DNA of 64,000 bases from Maridesulfovibrio sp. (lineage in GTDB: Bacteria > Desulfobacterota > Desulfovibrionia > Desulfovibrionales > Desulfovibrionaceae). Made by a program: the position numbers and the translations under genes. This document shows, piece after piece, positions 17,337 through 25,227 of the stretch (the stretch's first letter is position 1; each line of letters begins with the position of its first letter). The DNA is taken from contig NZ_OY762999.1 in NCBI RefSeq assembly GCF_963666665.1, positions 2,857,501 through 2,921,500 of the forward strand, in the 5' to 3' direction. The notes under the pieces are model-generated. The model searched no databases, was not told the DNA's origin, and worked only from the letters and a program-made list of their open reading frames with translations.

Positions 17337-18827
17337 TTACATATAATTGAGGATAGACATTTGATTGATCATCCGCGAACTGCGGGCCACAGCTTCATAA
17401 ATAAGCTCGCTCTGCTTCAACTCATTAAGCAGTTCACCAAGATCGGCATCCTCCAGCCTACTCAGCAGGGCCGTATTGTTATCCTTACGGATATCGGCCA
17501 GTTTTTCCGCGCTGGCCGCCCTGTTCATGCGCGCCCCGATTTCAGCGGCTTTCATTTCCACATGCTCATGAACCTTCTTCAGCCCAGCCACACATTCGCC
17601 GATGCCTTCTTTGTCGTTGGTCTCCACGTAACCGATCAGCTTACCCAGAGTTTCAAAGAGGTTGCTGTTATTCTCGTCAGGGGAAGGTGTCGGGTTGGAT
17701 GCCCCGGGTCTGGTATAAATTCCGCCGAAGATTTCCTTGCCCACATTATTGACCCGAATGGAACGGCTCTGGGAGATATCGAGGCGAAGGTCAGCTGTAT
17801 TTGGACGGATGACAAACTGATCCCCTTTGCTGAAGGTCGAGCCAGCACCGGAAGACAGGGTCAAGCTTCCGCCGGGAACTTCAAGACGAGTGTCAGCGGA
17901 TACATTGGAATGAACCCATGTAGCTCCATTATCAAGGCTGTAGGAATAGGTGATCGGCGGGGTGTTTACATCACCGTTCTTATCAATTTGAACCAGCACA
18001 TCTGAATGAAATTTACCGTCAGCCTTGGTATTAACCTGAGTTTCTCCATACGTAGCGACATTGAGGTCATCGTTATCATCACCTTTATACTCAAGGGCCG
18101 GGCGAACGATAAGCCTTGTTCCGCCCTCGTCCGTATGTTCTGTAACTGCGGTCCCGTTCTTCAACTCCACAGTGGCCGGACCGAGATCAAGCTCAGTGTC
18201 TCCGGGGTTCAAAGTTCCGTTTTTCCATGTCTTGCCGCCATCGGAACTATATTTATATGTGATTGTATCGGTACCCACGGTCCCGCCGGAAGTGAAACGG
18301 ATATCCACCGAACTATCCGAGCCCCCCTTCACTGCTACAACAGAATCTGCAGGAAGGTTGGGATCGGTTGTTGTTGCATGCAATGTCTCCTCATAAGCGT
18401 TGGTATCCAGCTTATGTCCGGCGAAAATTGACTTGCCTCCGAATTCTGTATTGGACTTATTGAGCAGGTTGCCCAGAATCCCGCGCAGGTTCTGACCAAT
18501 GGAACGACGCTGTTCAGCGGTCAGGGTTCCGGTTGCAGCCTGTTCAGCCAACTCCTTGATGCGTCCTATATCAGTACTGGTCTGCTGCAGTACGCCGTCG
18601 GCCAGACTCAGCCAACTGGAGGCAGTCTTGATATTCTTTATGTATTGATCGGTCTCCAAACCGAAGGAACGGCAATTGATAATCCCGCCCATGGCTGCCG
18701 GATCATCAGAAGGAACCAGCACCCGCTTCTGCGCAGAGTTACGCATATTGGCCTCAGCCATGCGGCTCATGGATGAGTTCAGATTGTAAAGCGACATATT
18801 AAAAATCTGATTGGTGGAAATTCTCAT
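17337..18827 (-). CDS. flgL: Hook-filament junction protein FlgL with two inserted DGG-TW modules
   Basis: 496 residues against about 300 in enterics. The N-terminus (MRISTNQIFNMSLYNLNSSM, then DDPAAM) and C-terminal helices (SRLEDADLGELLNELKQSELIYEAV, ending in SILNYM) are flagellin-like. Between them are two related modules of about 85-90 residues, near 160-245 (YKYSSDGGKTW) and 260-350 (YSYSLDNGATW), each ending in a VRP/IRP strand. They resemble a module in FlgK encoded upstream. A GTAGGGGG-type site precedes the ATG, nine bases after flgK. It joins hook to filament. Confidence 0.9.
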   Translation of the reverse strand: MRISTNQIFNMSLYNLNSSMSRMAEANMRNSAQKRVLVPSDDPAAMGGIINCRSFGLETDQYIKNIKTASSWLSLADGVLQQTSTDIGRIKELAEQAATGTLTAEQRRSIGQNLRGILGNLLNKSNTEFGGKSIFAGHKLDTNAYEETLHATTTDPNLPADSVVAVKGGSDSSVDIRFTSGGTVGTDTITYKYSSDGGKTWKNGTLNPGDTELDLGPATVELKNGTAVTEHTDEGGTRLIVRPALEYKGDDNDDLNVATYGETQVNTKADGKFHSDVLVQIDKNGDVNTPPITYSYSLDNGATWVHSNVSADTRLEVPGGSLTLSSGAGSTFSKGDQFVIRPNTADLRLDISQSRSIRVNNVGKEIFGGIYTRPGASNPTPSPDENNSNLFETLGKLIGYVETNDKEGIGECVAGLKKVHEHVEMKAAEIGARMNRAASAEKLADIRKDNNTALLSRLEDADLGELLNELKQSELIYEAVARSSRMINQMSILNYM

Positions 18828-18836
18828 TTCAGCCCC

Positions 18837-20921
18837 CTACTTAAGCGAAAGCAATGTATCGAACATCTCGTTGGCAGTTTTGATCAACTGGGCCGCTGTA
18901 CGATAAGAACGCTGATAGCTGGCGATAATATCCATCTCTTCATCAATACTGACTCCGCCCACTGATTCCTGCTTATCCACCAGTTCCTTAAGGACAGTCT
19001 GGGAGATAGACAGATTAGCCTTGGCATCAGCCGCATCAGAGCCGACAGTAGCGACAAGAGAGGAATAGTAATCGTTAAAACTGGACTCGGTGGAAGTGCC
19101 TCCGGAATTGAAGTTGACGTTCTTTTTTCCGGCAAGGGCTGCAACCGCCCGCGCTGTGGAGTTATCCCCCTTGTTGACTTCCCCAGCTCCATTCACATGG
19201 GCAGCAGCGATTCTTGAAGGGTCAGCCTCAATGGATTCATGGACTTTGATGGAAGCGGCGTCATGACCTTCAAAGAAAGTATTAAGACCCAGTCCGGCAA
19301 GTACGCCGCTGGTATCGTTGGAAAACTGAAAACGATTATCGCCTAACCCCTTGATGGAAAGTTTGCCGTCAGTGATCACGGCCTGCGCCTTTCCGGGAAA
19401 ACTGACATTTATGGCGTCACGCACGTTCTCAAGGGAATGAACTGAAGGATCGAAATTCTTTTTACCCGGAGGTATGGAAGAGAAATCAACTGCTGAAACC
19501 GAAACTTTATCCCCGGTACCGGCACTATAGAAAGCCATACTGAAACTACCCGCAGTAAGCTTATCCGCGTATGGCAAATTGCTATTTGCAAGAGGCACGG
19601 TACTGTCGCGCACTTCGTACGTCCCGATGGTATTGGCATTATTGACCAGTCCGGCACCCTGTGAATGGGCGCGGTTCACTTCCCAAGCAATGGATTTTGC
19701 AAAAGCATCCAGCTTATCAATATAAGAACCGATCTTTTCATCTCTGGCCCGCAGAAGTCCGGCAATGGAGCCGCCTGTTAAGCGACGTTCACCATCATTT
19801 CCGGTAAGCGGACTGACGGATTCAGATGTGGAAGTGTTCTTGTACCAGCGGACTTCTGTCTTAGGAGTAAGGGTAAAACGGTCTCCATCCTTAAGCAGGG
19901 TGGTAGCTGCACTGGCACTGCTGCCCTCTTTACCAAACCAGAATTTGACCCCGCCTACAGTTACAGCATCATTCTGACCTCCGGCAGTGAACAATTTCTC
20001 GCTACCGTCCGGGTTGCTGATCCAGGTCTTGCCGCCGTCACGCGATACCTTGAACTGCGCTGCCGGGGCCGCGCCGGAAGCATTACCGTCACTGACCACC
20101 TGAATGGTAAGTTCTTCACCGGACTGACCGCTGAAATGAACTTCATCCTTGAACGGGGAGCCGGGAACCAATGAATTGCACACTCCGCCCTGTTCAAATT
20201 TCAATTCAAAAGCCTTGTCGCCCTCAACCAGCTTCTGCCCTTCGCCCAGTGAAACTATAACCTGCCCGGAGGGCTCTTCCTGTACACTGATATCAACAAG
20301 TGACGACAACCCACGCAGTACAATATCCCGACGGTCCAGCAAGGTATTATCGTTAGGATTGGCAATGATCTGCTTATTCAGCTCGGCCAGTTCCTTGATG
20401 GCGTCATTGGCCTTGCCCACTTCCTGTTTCAGGTGGGTAGTGATCAAATCCTGCTGACGGCGCAGGTCTCCAACTACTGAATTCAGCTGAGCAGAAAACC
20501 TCTGAGCCGCGCCAACAAGGGAGACCCTGTTAGCTCCCAATTGCGGATCATCAGCAAGGGATAGCCACGCAGCCCACATATCGGACATGGATTTGCCGAT
20601 TCCTGCGTCTTTGCTCTCCACAAATAATTTCTCAACCATGGAAAGGTTGCCCGCCTCTGCATTCCAACGAGAAAATTCCGGGCTTTTGCTCAGAACGCCC
20701 CGCTCAAGGAACTGAGACAGATTGCGCGTGATACTATCAACGGTAGCCCCGGTACCGTAGGACCAGCGACCTTCCCTGATCGACATACTCTCGTCCTGAA
20801 CAACGGTCCTGCGACGGTATCCGGGGGTCTTCAAATTAGCTACGTTGTTGCCGTGAACAGACAAGCCTATTTGGGCATTCTGCATGGCTCCGCGGCCTAT
20901 GGAAAAAATATTGCCAAGCAT
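18837..20921 (-). CDS. flgK: Hook-filament junction protein FlgK
   Basis: 694 residues from the ATG with GGGAG eight bases upstream. An in-frame extension of 25 codons to 20996 runs into the REP-like repeat and is rejected. The N-terminus IFSIGRGAMQNAQIGLSVHG followed by NNVANLKTPGYRRR is diagnostic. The C-terminus (SVGGVSIDEEMDIIASYQRSY, then TANEMFDTLLSLK) is the usual helix. A module near 265-355 with FKVSRDGGKTW and DGDRFTLTP matches the two modules in FlgL. It joins hook and filament in the axial structure. Confidence 0.93.
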   Translation of the reverse strand: MLGNIFSIGRGAMQNAQIGLSVHGNNVANLKTPGYRRRTVVQDESMSIREGRWSYGTGATVDSITRNLSQFLERGVLSKSPEFSRWNAEAGNLSMVEKLFVESKDAGIGKSMSDMWAAWLSLADDPQLGANRVSLVGAAQRFSAQLNSVVGDLRRQQDLITTHLKQEVGKANDAIKELAELNKQIIANPNDNTLLDRRDIVLRGLSSLVDISVQEEPSGQVIVSLGEGQKLVEGDKAFELKFEQGGVCNSLVPGSPFKDEVHFSGQSGEELTIQVVSDGNASGAAPAAQFKVSRDGGKTWISNPDGSEKLFTAGGQNDAVTVGGVKFWFGKEGSSASAATTLLKDGDRFTLTPKTEVRWYKNTSTSESVSPLTGNDGERRLTGGSIAGLLRARDEKIGSYIDKLDAFAKSIAWEVNRAHSQGAGLVNNANTIGTYEVRDSTVPLANSNLPYADKLTAGSFSMAFYSAGTGDKVSVSAVDFSSIPPGKKNFDPSVHSLENVRDAINVSFPGKAQAVITDGKLSIKGLGDNRFQFSNDTSGVLAGLGLNTFFEGHDAASIKVHESIEADPSRIAAAHVNGAGEVNKGDNSTARAVAALAGKKNVNFNSGGTSTESSFNDYYSSLVATVGSDAADAKANLSISQTVLKELVDKQESVGGVSIDEEMDIIASYQRSYRTAAQLIKTANEMFDTLLSLK

Positions 20922-20937
20922 GGTGTGCTCCCATGTG

Positions 20938-21010
20938 TGCCTCCGGCGGCCCTTCGGGGACTTAAACCCTTTTGCAAAAGGGTTTAAGAATCCCAAAACC
21001 TTTCATTATG
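20938..21010 (+). repeat. REP-like palindromic element, copy A-left
   Basis: Starts GCCTCCGGCGGC, followed by a perfect 26-bp palindrome at 20962-20987 (TTAAACCCTTTTG and its complement), then AATCCCAAAA and a CTTT tail. It lies in the flgE-flgK spacer of the hook operon. Copies with the same order of parts lie near 49.95, 55.87 and 56.82 kb. Confidence 0.8.
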
Positions 21011-21046
21011 CTCCGCGTCTTTATTAACGAACAGTTGTCCATACAA

Positions 21047-21137
21047 AGTGGCGAAGTTTTATTAAAAAGTTTTAAAGGAATAGGGTCTGGCGAAGGGAAA
21101 CTTTTGGAAAAAGTATCCCTTCCCAGCCTCCGGGGCA
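21047..21137 (-). repeat. REP-like palindromic element, copy A-right (inverted)
   Basis: On the minus strand it begins with a GCCCCGGAGGC block, then a hairpin (GAAGGGA..CTTTT with AAAAG..TCCCTTC), then a CTTTTTAATAAAACTTCGCC tail. It has the same order of parts as the left copy but a diverged stem. The two inverted copies fill almost the whole 221-base spacer between flgE and flgK. Confidence 0.65.
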
Positions 21138-21142
21138 TTCAA

Positions 21143-22732
21143 CTATCTCTTCAACTGGATAAGTTCGCCTAAAAGCTGATCAGCTGTGGTGATGGCTTTA
21201 CTGTTGGCCTGAAAGCCTCGCTGGGTGGTGATCAGTTTGACCATCTCATCCCCCACATCAACATTGGACTGCTCCAATTTGTTTGAGGCGATAGAACCAA
21301 GCGGTCCTGTTCCGGCCCTTCCGGTCAGGGCCGGACCGGAATCCCGGGTACTGGAGAAAAGATTTCCTCCTTCCCGGCGCAAACCGTACTGATTGTTGAA
21401 GTTGGCGAGGGTGAGCACATAGAGATCGAGCACCTGCCCGTTGGAATAACGACCTGTGACAACGCCGTCGCGGTCGACCTCCACAGCCTGCAGGAACCCT
21501 GCTCCGTAACCGTTCTGGGACTGGGAGTTACGGGCGTTTCCAGTATCATAAGAAGTTGAATAAGAGGCACTACGCTTGGGAGTAGTGAAGTTGGGAATAC
21601 TTGAAAGGTTGGAGCCTACCACTGAAGCATCAGTTGTTCCCGGTGTTGTCCATGTTGGCGGATTACTGCCGTTGCTCAAACCAAAATCGAGGGTGATAGG
21701 GTTTGCATCTGGGTCAGTGGCAAGGTTTGCGTTGGCTTTCCCAAGAAAGTTTGCAGTAAAAATAGGCTTGCCGGAATCGTCCATAGGAGAAGGGATCCAA
21801 TTACTGAGGTCTTTCATGCTACCTGTAGCAGAACCATCAAGAGAAAAAGAACTCATGCCGATCATTTCACCGCGGGGATTGAAAGTCATAGTTCCGGTCA
21901 TAAGCAGCCCGGCAGCGGAAGAAGTCTTCATGCTTGTTCCGTTTATTGTCCTGCCGTCTTCCCCCGGAGGAACCGTAACTATAAATTCGTAAACCCTGTT
22001 ACCGGCAGCATCAGTTGTAACCTGATCATTTTTCACCGGATCAAAATAGATGGTCAGGTCGTGAGAGGTGCCGCTTTCATCAAAGGTCTTGATAGTATTC
22101 TGAAAAGCATAGCGGTCTGCCGGAATGGGCGGATTTTTGGTGCCATCCCAAGTCTGGTGAAGAGAAAAGAACGGCTGCCCGGTTACATCACATTTATCCT
22201 CAGCCTTGGAACTGAGGTTGACGTTCATGGCAATTTCAGAAGTACGCACCGGGGGAGACTGAAATCTATCCAATACGATATCTGTAGGGGTACCGATTAT
22301 GTCCGGCTTCCCGCTTTCGGAATTGGGATTTACTTTCCAGCCCTGCACAACATAACCGTGAGGATCTGTGAGCACCCCTTGCTTATTGAAAATGAAATTT
22401 CCGGCCCGGGTATAATATGTTCCATCTGTGTCCGGGTGACGGACGGAGAAAAAACCCTTACCGCCGATAGCTACGTTTGTGGCTTCGGATGAAGGCTCAA
22501 AAGGGCCCTGCTGGAAGTCACCGTAGATAGAAGCTATGCCTACGCCATGACCGACCTGTCCGATACCGCCTCCGGTATTGATTGCGCTGTAAAATGTATC
22601 TTCAAATGAAGTGCGCGCGCCCTTGAATCCGATGGTATTGCCGTTGGCAAGGTTGTTACCGATAATGCTCATAGCCTGACTGTGAGCACGGATGCCGCTG
22701 ATGCCGTTGTACATTGATCCTTTTAAGCCCAT
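21143..22732 (-). CDS. flgE: Flagellar hook protein FlgE
   Basis: 529 residues. The N-terminus MGLKGSMYNGISGIRAHSQA with NNLANGNTIGFKGAR is the conserved rod/hook signature. The C-terminus ends with NVDVGDEMVKLITTQRGFQ and an AITTADQLLGELIQLKR helix. The middle is the variable exposed part of the hook. AAGGAG lies six bases before the ATG. It is 24 bases after flgD. The hook joins the basal body to FlgK/FlgL outside the cell. Confidence 0.95.
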   Translation of the reverse strand: MGLKGSMYNGISGIRAHSQAMSIIGNNLANGNTIGFKGARTSFEDTFYSAINTGGGIGQVGHGVGIASIYGDFQQGPFEPSSEATNVAIGGKGFFSVRHPDTDGTYYTRAGNFIFNKQGVLTDPHGYVVQGWKVNPNSESGKPDIIGTPTDIVLDRFQSPPVRTSEIAMNVNLSSKAEDKCDVTGQPFFSLHQTWDGTKNPPIPADRYAFQNTIKTFDESGTSHDLTIYFDPVKNDQVTTDAAGNRVYEFIVTVPPGEDGRTINGTSMKTSSAAGLLMTGTMTFNPRGEMIGMSSFSLDGSATGSMKDLSNWIPSPMDDSGKPIFTANFLGKANANLATDPDANPITLDFGLSNGSNPPTWTTPGTTDASVVGSNLSSIPNFTTPKRSASYSTSYDTGNARNSQSQNGYGAGFLQAVEVDRDGVVTGRYSNGQVLDLYVLTLANFNNQYGLRREGGNLFSSTRDSGPALTGRAGTGPLGSIASNKLEQSNVDVGDEMVKLITTQRGFQANSKAITTADQLLGELIQLKR

Positions 22733-22756
22733 GAGAATCTCCTTATGGTAAAAAAA

Positions 22757-23419
22757 TTAAGCAACAACTCTTGTCACGTTGGACAAAAGCACCTTGCGGC
22801 CATCTTCCAGCTCCAGAACGTGTTGACCTCCGGCCATATTCACGGCCTTGATCTTTCCGGAGACTTCAGTAGTTGCGAGAACTTTCTTGCCTTTGGGAGT
22901 TTCAGCACGGACGGCGATATTGTACTGCCCGTCTTCTGCGACGTTGCCGTCTTTATCTTTACCGTCCCATTTAAAATCAACATCCCCGGCAGTCATGCCG
23001 CCCAAATCGACAGAACGGATCAATCCACCGTCTTTGTCATAAATGTCCACATAGACAGACTTGCAAGCTGCTGGGAAAGAGATATTGACTGAAGAAATTT
23101 CAGAACCTGTTTTGGACACACCAAAACCTTTGGCCATAACGCTTTTGCCGATATAGCCGGTGGCGTTAAGCCCCATCATTGCGTTAACGGTTTCAGTCAG
23201 GCCTTCCATGGCCTTGGAAATATTGGTGAGTCTTTCAACGGTGGAAAACTGGGCCAGTTGGGCCAGCTGTTCCTTGTTGTCCATGGGGTTGACGGGATCC
23301 TGATTCTTGAGCTGGGTGACAAAAAGCTTCAGGAAAGCGTCCTTGTTAAGATCCTTGCTTGGAGTCTTAGGGGTGGCGTTCTTGTTTACACTATTTAAAT
23401 ACGTGGTAGCGTCGATCAT
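22757..23419 (-). CDS. flgD: Flagellar hook capping protein FlgD
   Basis: 220 residues. The N-terminal FLKLFVTQLKNQDPVNPMDN with QLAQFSTVERL is the diagnostic FlgD segment. The C-terminal half carries the FLG-type beta domains (VDIYDKDGGLIRSVDLGG, then FKWDGKDKDGNVAEDGQYN). It caps the growing hook so FlgE can assemble. The start has AGGAGG six bases upstream. It opens the hook gene run; the 193 bases before it hold only a small GCCTC-AAG-GAGGC hairpin, and no sigma-54 or sigma-28 promoter that I could recognise. Confidence 0.94.
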   Translation of the reverse strand: MIDATTYLNSVNKNATPKTPSKDLNKDAFLKLFVTQLKNQDPVNPMDNKEQLAQLAQFSTVERLTNISKAMEGLTETVNAMMGLNATGYIGKSVMAKGFGVSKTGSEISSVNISFPAACKSVYVDIYDKDGGLIRSVDLGGMTAGDVDFKWDGKDKDGNVAEDGQYNIAVRAETPKGKKVLATTEVSGKIKAVNMAGGQHVLELEDGRKVLLSNVTRVVA

Positions 23420-23612
23420 GATTTCCTCCTGTTCTGCACAACAGCTTTGGTCCGGCGAGAAATACGCAGGACAAGTTGATGCGCCTCAAGGAGGCAATCA
23501 GCCTAAGAACCGGGATTCGGCATGATCAAGGCAGGAAAGAAACAGTTGATGAAGGGGTAACTGTTTCCAGCTGTGCAGACGTGAGAGGAAGTGGGTCGGG
23601 GAGGTATTTCTA

Positions 23613-23927
23613 TCACGCCATGACCTTGAACTCCCGGTCATTATCGTTATCAGAATCTTTTTCTTGAACAAGCTCCTTGGCTTTTTCAATGCAGTGTCCG
23701 CCAAAAGGGGCGACGACCGCTCCGTTGAGGTTGCGCTTCATCTCTACGACAGCCTTTCTACAAGACTGGCATTCGGCAAAGTGGGCCTCAAGACTGCTGA
23801 CCTGTTCATCGGTAGCAGTACCGTCGAGATACATGCATATCTCATCGATTTCCGGGCAGGCTGGAGTAGGGCCGAAAGGAAGGTCCTTCTCCGTGCGGCT
23901 GCAACTTTTACGTCCGGTTCCGTCCAT
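23613..23927 (-). CDS. Small zinc-finger anti-sigma-type protein
   Basis: 104 residues. After a Cys-containing start it has CPEIDEICMYLDGTATDEQV followed by HFAECQSCRKAV. The HxxxCxxC motif with an upstream Cys is the zinc-binding anti-sigma (zf-HC2) fold. There is no membrane segment, so it is a soluble factor. The ATG with GAGGTG four bases from its start was preferred over one 13 codons earlier without a site. It follows the sigma factor gene on the same strand by 95 bases, so it probably binds that sigma factor. Confidence 0.72.
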   Translation of the reverse strand: MDGTGRKSCSRTEKDLPFGPTPACPEIDEICMYLDGTATDEQVSSLEAHFAECQSCRKAVVEMKRNLNGAVVAPFGGHCIEKAKELVQEKDSDNDNDREFKVMA

Positions 23928-24022
23928 GGAACACCTCGTGATTTTTTTGTCTGCCGGTCCATCCATGCAGCGGCAGGGTTGCTGTGTCCGTTAAATCCAT
24001 AAAATAGATTTAATTTCCGACA

Positions 24023-24610
24023 CTAACGGGTCAGCGCATAAGATTCCTCACTGACTCCGTGGTAGGAACGCAGCTTAATCAGAGCCTTATGTTTGGCACT
24101 CCTGACCGACTGCTCCTTGATTCCGATAAAATCGGAAATTTCTGAAATATCAAGCCCATCCTCAAAATAAAGCTTAACTATAAGCTTCTGGCGAGGCGAA
24201 AGCAGCTGCTCCGGGATATCCAGTCCTTCCTGAACCGGATCTACAGGAGCTTCAAGATCGTTGATGAAATCATCTAAAGGAGCCAAACAATACACTCCCT
24301 TGCGCAAAAAATCCATAGTAACACTTCTGGAAATAACCATTAACCAAGTTGTAATTTTGGCTTTTTGCGGATCATATCGCTTTAACAGACTTCTATCATT
24401 CTGTACAAGGCGCAGGAAAACGTTCTGGCAAATGTCATCAACGTGATGCTGAGAGTAAAACTTAAGCTTACTTTTTAATGTATTATTAATGGTGAAATAG
24501 ATTATCCCGGAATATCTCTCTACAAAAGCATTCCAGGAACAACCATCTCCTTCAGTGCACTTTCTGATAATATTTACTATTGCCTTTTGTTCTAAGCTCA
24601 AAACAATCAC
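24023..24610 (-). CDS. ECF-type RNA polymerase sigma factor
   Basis: 195 residues from a GTG start. Region 2 is visible in YSGIIYFTINNTL and HHVDDICQNVFLRL with ITTWLMVISRSVTMDFLR. Region 4 is in LSPRQKLIVKLYFEDGLDISEISDFIGIKEQSVRSAKHKALIKLR. It directs polymerase to a small set of promoters. The ribosome site is weak. The gene immediately after encodes a zinc-finger anti-sigma-like protein, and the hook operon lies beyond. The target is unknown; position suggests a link to envelope or flagellar stress, by inference only. Confidence 0.88.
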   Translation of the reverse strand: MIVLSLEQKAIVNIIRKCTEGDGCSWNAFVERYSGIIYFTINNTLKSKLKFYSQHHVDDICQNVFLRLVQNDRSLLKRYDPQKAKITTWLMVISRSVTMDFLRKGVYCLAPLDDFINDLEAPVDPVQEGLDIPEQLLSPRQKLIVKLYFEDGLDISEISDFIGIKEQSVRSAKHKALIKLRSYHGVSEESYALTR

Positions 24611-25135
24611 CCGATGTCTTTGTTTAATGCTTCTTAATATTTTCCCTTCATCATAACAGGCTGATTGCCTCCATGGGCACTCTTACAACTGTATACGCAG
24701 GGAAAAACCGAAACATCCCCACTCTCTTAATAAAAACTTGACTAAAATTAGTTCTTCTAAACTTAACTCTGTTAAACCAAGACATTAAAAGAAAAACTTT
24801 TTTTCATTTTACCGAGGGATAAAGACTCATCTCCCTAACTAATTAAATCCGGCGCGAGGCTGATTTTTCAAAGTAAGCTCATGCCGTAAATACGAAAAAC
24901 GTATTTGAACTTGTATGAAATTAAATAAGTCCACGCTGATGTTAGAAATTGGCAGTAAAGAAACCTGCCGGGTTATGTAATAAACTTTATATAACTTTAG
25001 AAATCATCTCAATAGGCAATATTTTCCGCATATTAGGATTTCAAATACCTCAGAGCTAACTTTCAGTACAAATCTTATAACCCAAATAGGTTTAACCCAC
25101 ATATGTCGAGGAAGCGACTTTTAAGTTCCAGCTTA
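24611..25135. other. AT-rich intergenic region, no gene recognised
   Basis: About 525 bases between the divergent sigma-factor and gal genes. No open frame with a credible start is present. It holds a hairpin-forming inverted repeat AAATACG-AAAAA-CGTATTT at 24888-24906 and several A/T tracts. I could not match it to a known riboswitch or small RNA. Confidence 0.5.
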
Positions 25136-25164
25136 TTGACAAGATAAGTTGCATGAGGCAATAT
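25136..25164 (+). promoter_or_regulatory. Sigma-70 promoter of the gal/sugar operon
   Basis: TTGACA (25136-25141), a 17-base spacer and CAATAT (25159-25164) as a weak -10. The start site would fall near 25171, inside the operator-like repeats, and about 57 bases before the galT ATG. Confidence 0.55.
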
Positions 25165-25165
25165 T

Positions 25166-25204
25166 TTCGAAAACGTTTGCGGTTACGTTTGCACAATCGT
25201 TTGC
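25166..25204 (+). promoter_or_regulatory. Three 12-bp-phased CGTTTGC repeats, likely LacI-type operator
   Basis: CGTTTGC occurs at 25174-25180, 25186-25192 and 25198-25204, exactly 12 bases apart. The first lies in a near-perfect palindrome CGAAAACGTTTGCG (12 of 14 positions), with the central CG typical of LacI-family operators. The site overlaps the predicted start of transcription. The LacI-type regulator encoded at 27609 in the same operon is the obvious candidate to bind it. Confidence 0.6.
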
Positions 25205-25227
25205 AGAATCCGGAGCAAAGAACAAAA

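Noticed and set aside
20922..20996. Extended FlgK N-terminus
   Set aside because: The extra 25 codons lie in the REP-like palindrome, and the conserved FlgK start MLGNIFSIGRGAM has its own GGGAG site.
23420..23612. Flagellar sigma-54 or sigma-28 promoter before flgD
   Set aside because: No GG-N10-GC element with TGGCAC/TTGC character and no TAAA-N15-GCCGATAA match was found on the coding strand.
25166..25204. CRISPR-like short direct repeats
   Set aside because: Repeat units of seven bases in 12-base steps are far too short; position over a promoter fits an operator.
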